22,975 bases of DNA from Clostridium sp. CAG:964 (GTDB taxonomy: Bacteria; Bacillota; Clostridia; Oscillospirales; Acutalibacteraceae), in NCBI GenBank assembly GCA_000435335.1, contig FR891338.1:11167-34141 (forward strand), written 5' to 3'. The notes under the pieces were generated by a model, which worked only from the letters and a program-made list of their open reading frames with translations, was not told where the DNA came from and did no database searches. Below, piece after piece: positions 22,554 to 22,975 of this stretch (position 1 is its first letter; each line of letters begins with the position of its first letter). Made by a program: the position numbers and the translations under genes.

Positions 22554-22628
22554 AAAAGGCACTTGAAGCCTCCCCGTAAGCAGTCAGAAATAACTAAACA
22601 TAAAGGGTATGTGCCGCAAGTGCCTTTT
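22554..22628 (-). terminator. Long hairpin after the pyruvate kinase gene (terminator or structured RNA)
   Basis: AAAAGGCACTTG (22554-22565) and CAAGTGCCTTTT (22617-22628) form a perfect 12-bp stem around a 51-nt loop. On the minus strand the stem ends in CCTTTT and continues GTAAAATTTTC. The A-stretch/T-stretch ends suit a bidirectional terminator, but the loop is unusually long and contains a second GGCAC and a possible CCC/GGG pairing. Confidence 0.55.
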
Positions 22629-22694
22629 CAATATACAGTCAGTAAATTAAAATATTTTTTAAACTTTTAACAAGCTGATTTCCTTATTAAAGCA

Positions 22695-22975
22695 TCAGCA
22701 ATTACTTGGGCCGTTTGTTCCTGTTGCGTTAAATACTAAACCCCTTGAGCAGTCAAGCTTAACGGTTGTACCCGTTTTCAACAGCTTAGTTGCGTTTTTA
22801 GCACCTATAATAACAGGCTTATCTAAAGCCATAGCAACAATAGCGGCGTGTGAGGTTAGTCCGTCCTCTTCGGTAATAATGCCTCCGGCTGTTTTCAGCA
22901 GCGGCAAAATGTTGTTTGTAGTTTTAGTTATTACCAAAATGTCGCCTGCGTTAAAGTTTGCCTGTGCCTCCTCTT
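22695..22975 (-). CDS. pyk: Pyruvate kinase, C-terminal PEP-utiliser-like domain (runs off right edge)
   Basis: The last 93 codons only, ending in TGA. The visible part starts EEAQANFNAGDILVITKTTN and contains GGIITEEDGLTSHAAIVAMAL, then KPVIIGAKNATKLLKTG and VKLDCSRGLVFNATG. This is the mobile His-containing domain shared by PEP-dependent phosphotransferases. The pattern IITEExGLTSHAAxV...PVIxGxxNAT followed by an immediate C-terminus fits the extra domain at the end of Firmicute pyruvate kinases. PEP synthase, pyruvate phosphate dikinase and PtsI carry this domain elsewhere in the chain, so they are less likely. Most of the enzyme is outside the window, so the name is an inference from this tail. 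Confidence 0.75.
   Translation of the reverse strand, partial: EEAQANFNAGDILVITKTTNNILPLLKTAGGIITEEDGLTSHAAIVAMALDKPVIIGAKNATKLLKTGTTVKLDCSRGLVFNATGTNGPSNC

Noticed and set aside
22554..22628. A known riboswitch in the hairpin after pyruvate kinase
   Set aside because: I compared it from memory with c-di-GMP, preQ1, SAM, THF, fluoride and glycine types and found no core motif. It is kept only as a terminator or unknown structure.
1..22975. CRISPR array, tRNA, rRNA, insertion sequence or prophage
   Set aside because: I saw no regularly spaced repeats beyond the two tandem arrays described, no cloverleaf with a CCA-type end, and no transposase, integrase or phage protein.

Overview
The window looks like a chromosomal segment of a low-GC, Gram-positive, endospore-forming clostridium. 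Ruminococcaceae/Oscillospiraceae is my inference and is not proven. The grounds are AGGAGG-type ribosome sites, TTGNNN-N17-TATAAT promoters, a CwlJ/GerQ spore-germination pair, an ANTAR regulator, the DapL route to meso-diaminopimelate, and a pyruvate kinase ending in the Firmicute PEP-utiliser-like domain. Most genes lie on the minus strand. Only leuC, leuD and tspO are on the plus strand.

Layout. At 1-829 is the N-terminal part of a membrane-anchored GT2 glycosyltransferase (TTG start) with a 45-bp tandem duplication in its leader. At 1135-3698 a Crp/Fnr-type regulator is divergent from leuCD, and a TGTAA-N6-TTACA operator lies between them. The 334-nt gap after leuD has no protein gene. 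It holds a strong orphan promoter followed by two hairpins and a T-run (a candidate ~85-nt small RNA), then more terminators shared with the convergent dapL. At 12730-4033 is one long minus-strand gene run: an ANTAR pseudo-receiver protein, carA, a carB-dapF gene fused in frame, pyrG and dapL. It combines glutamine-dependent carbamoyl phosphate and CTP synthesis with the last steps of meso-DAP/lysine synthesis, headed by a probable RNA-binding antiterminator. At 14362-13013 is cwlJ-gerQ. At 17521-14594 is secA, with two tandem terminators. At 17822-18292 is tspO. At 21022-18341 is glgB, with a long Lys/Glu/Ala repeat tail. At 21778-21266 is a MarR regulator whose promoter overlaps a near-perfect palindrome. 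At 22451-21972 is a YbaK-type deacylase. At the right edge is the C-terminus of a pyruvate kinase.

The strongest oddities are the CarB-DapF fusion, which keeps a good internal ribosome site; the ANTAR gene heading a pyrimidine/DAP operon with a terminator-like leader; the shared Crp/Fnr operator centred at -41.5 of the predicted leuC start; the orphan small-RNA unit after leuD; and the repeat-tailed GlgB. I saw no tRNA, rRNA, CRISPR array, insertion sequence or prophage gene. No system here is clearly new. Everything rests on reading the sequence, with no database search.
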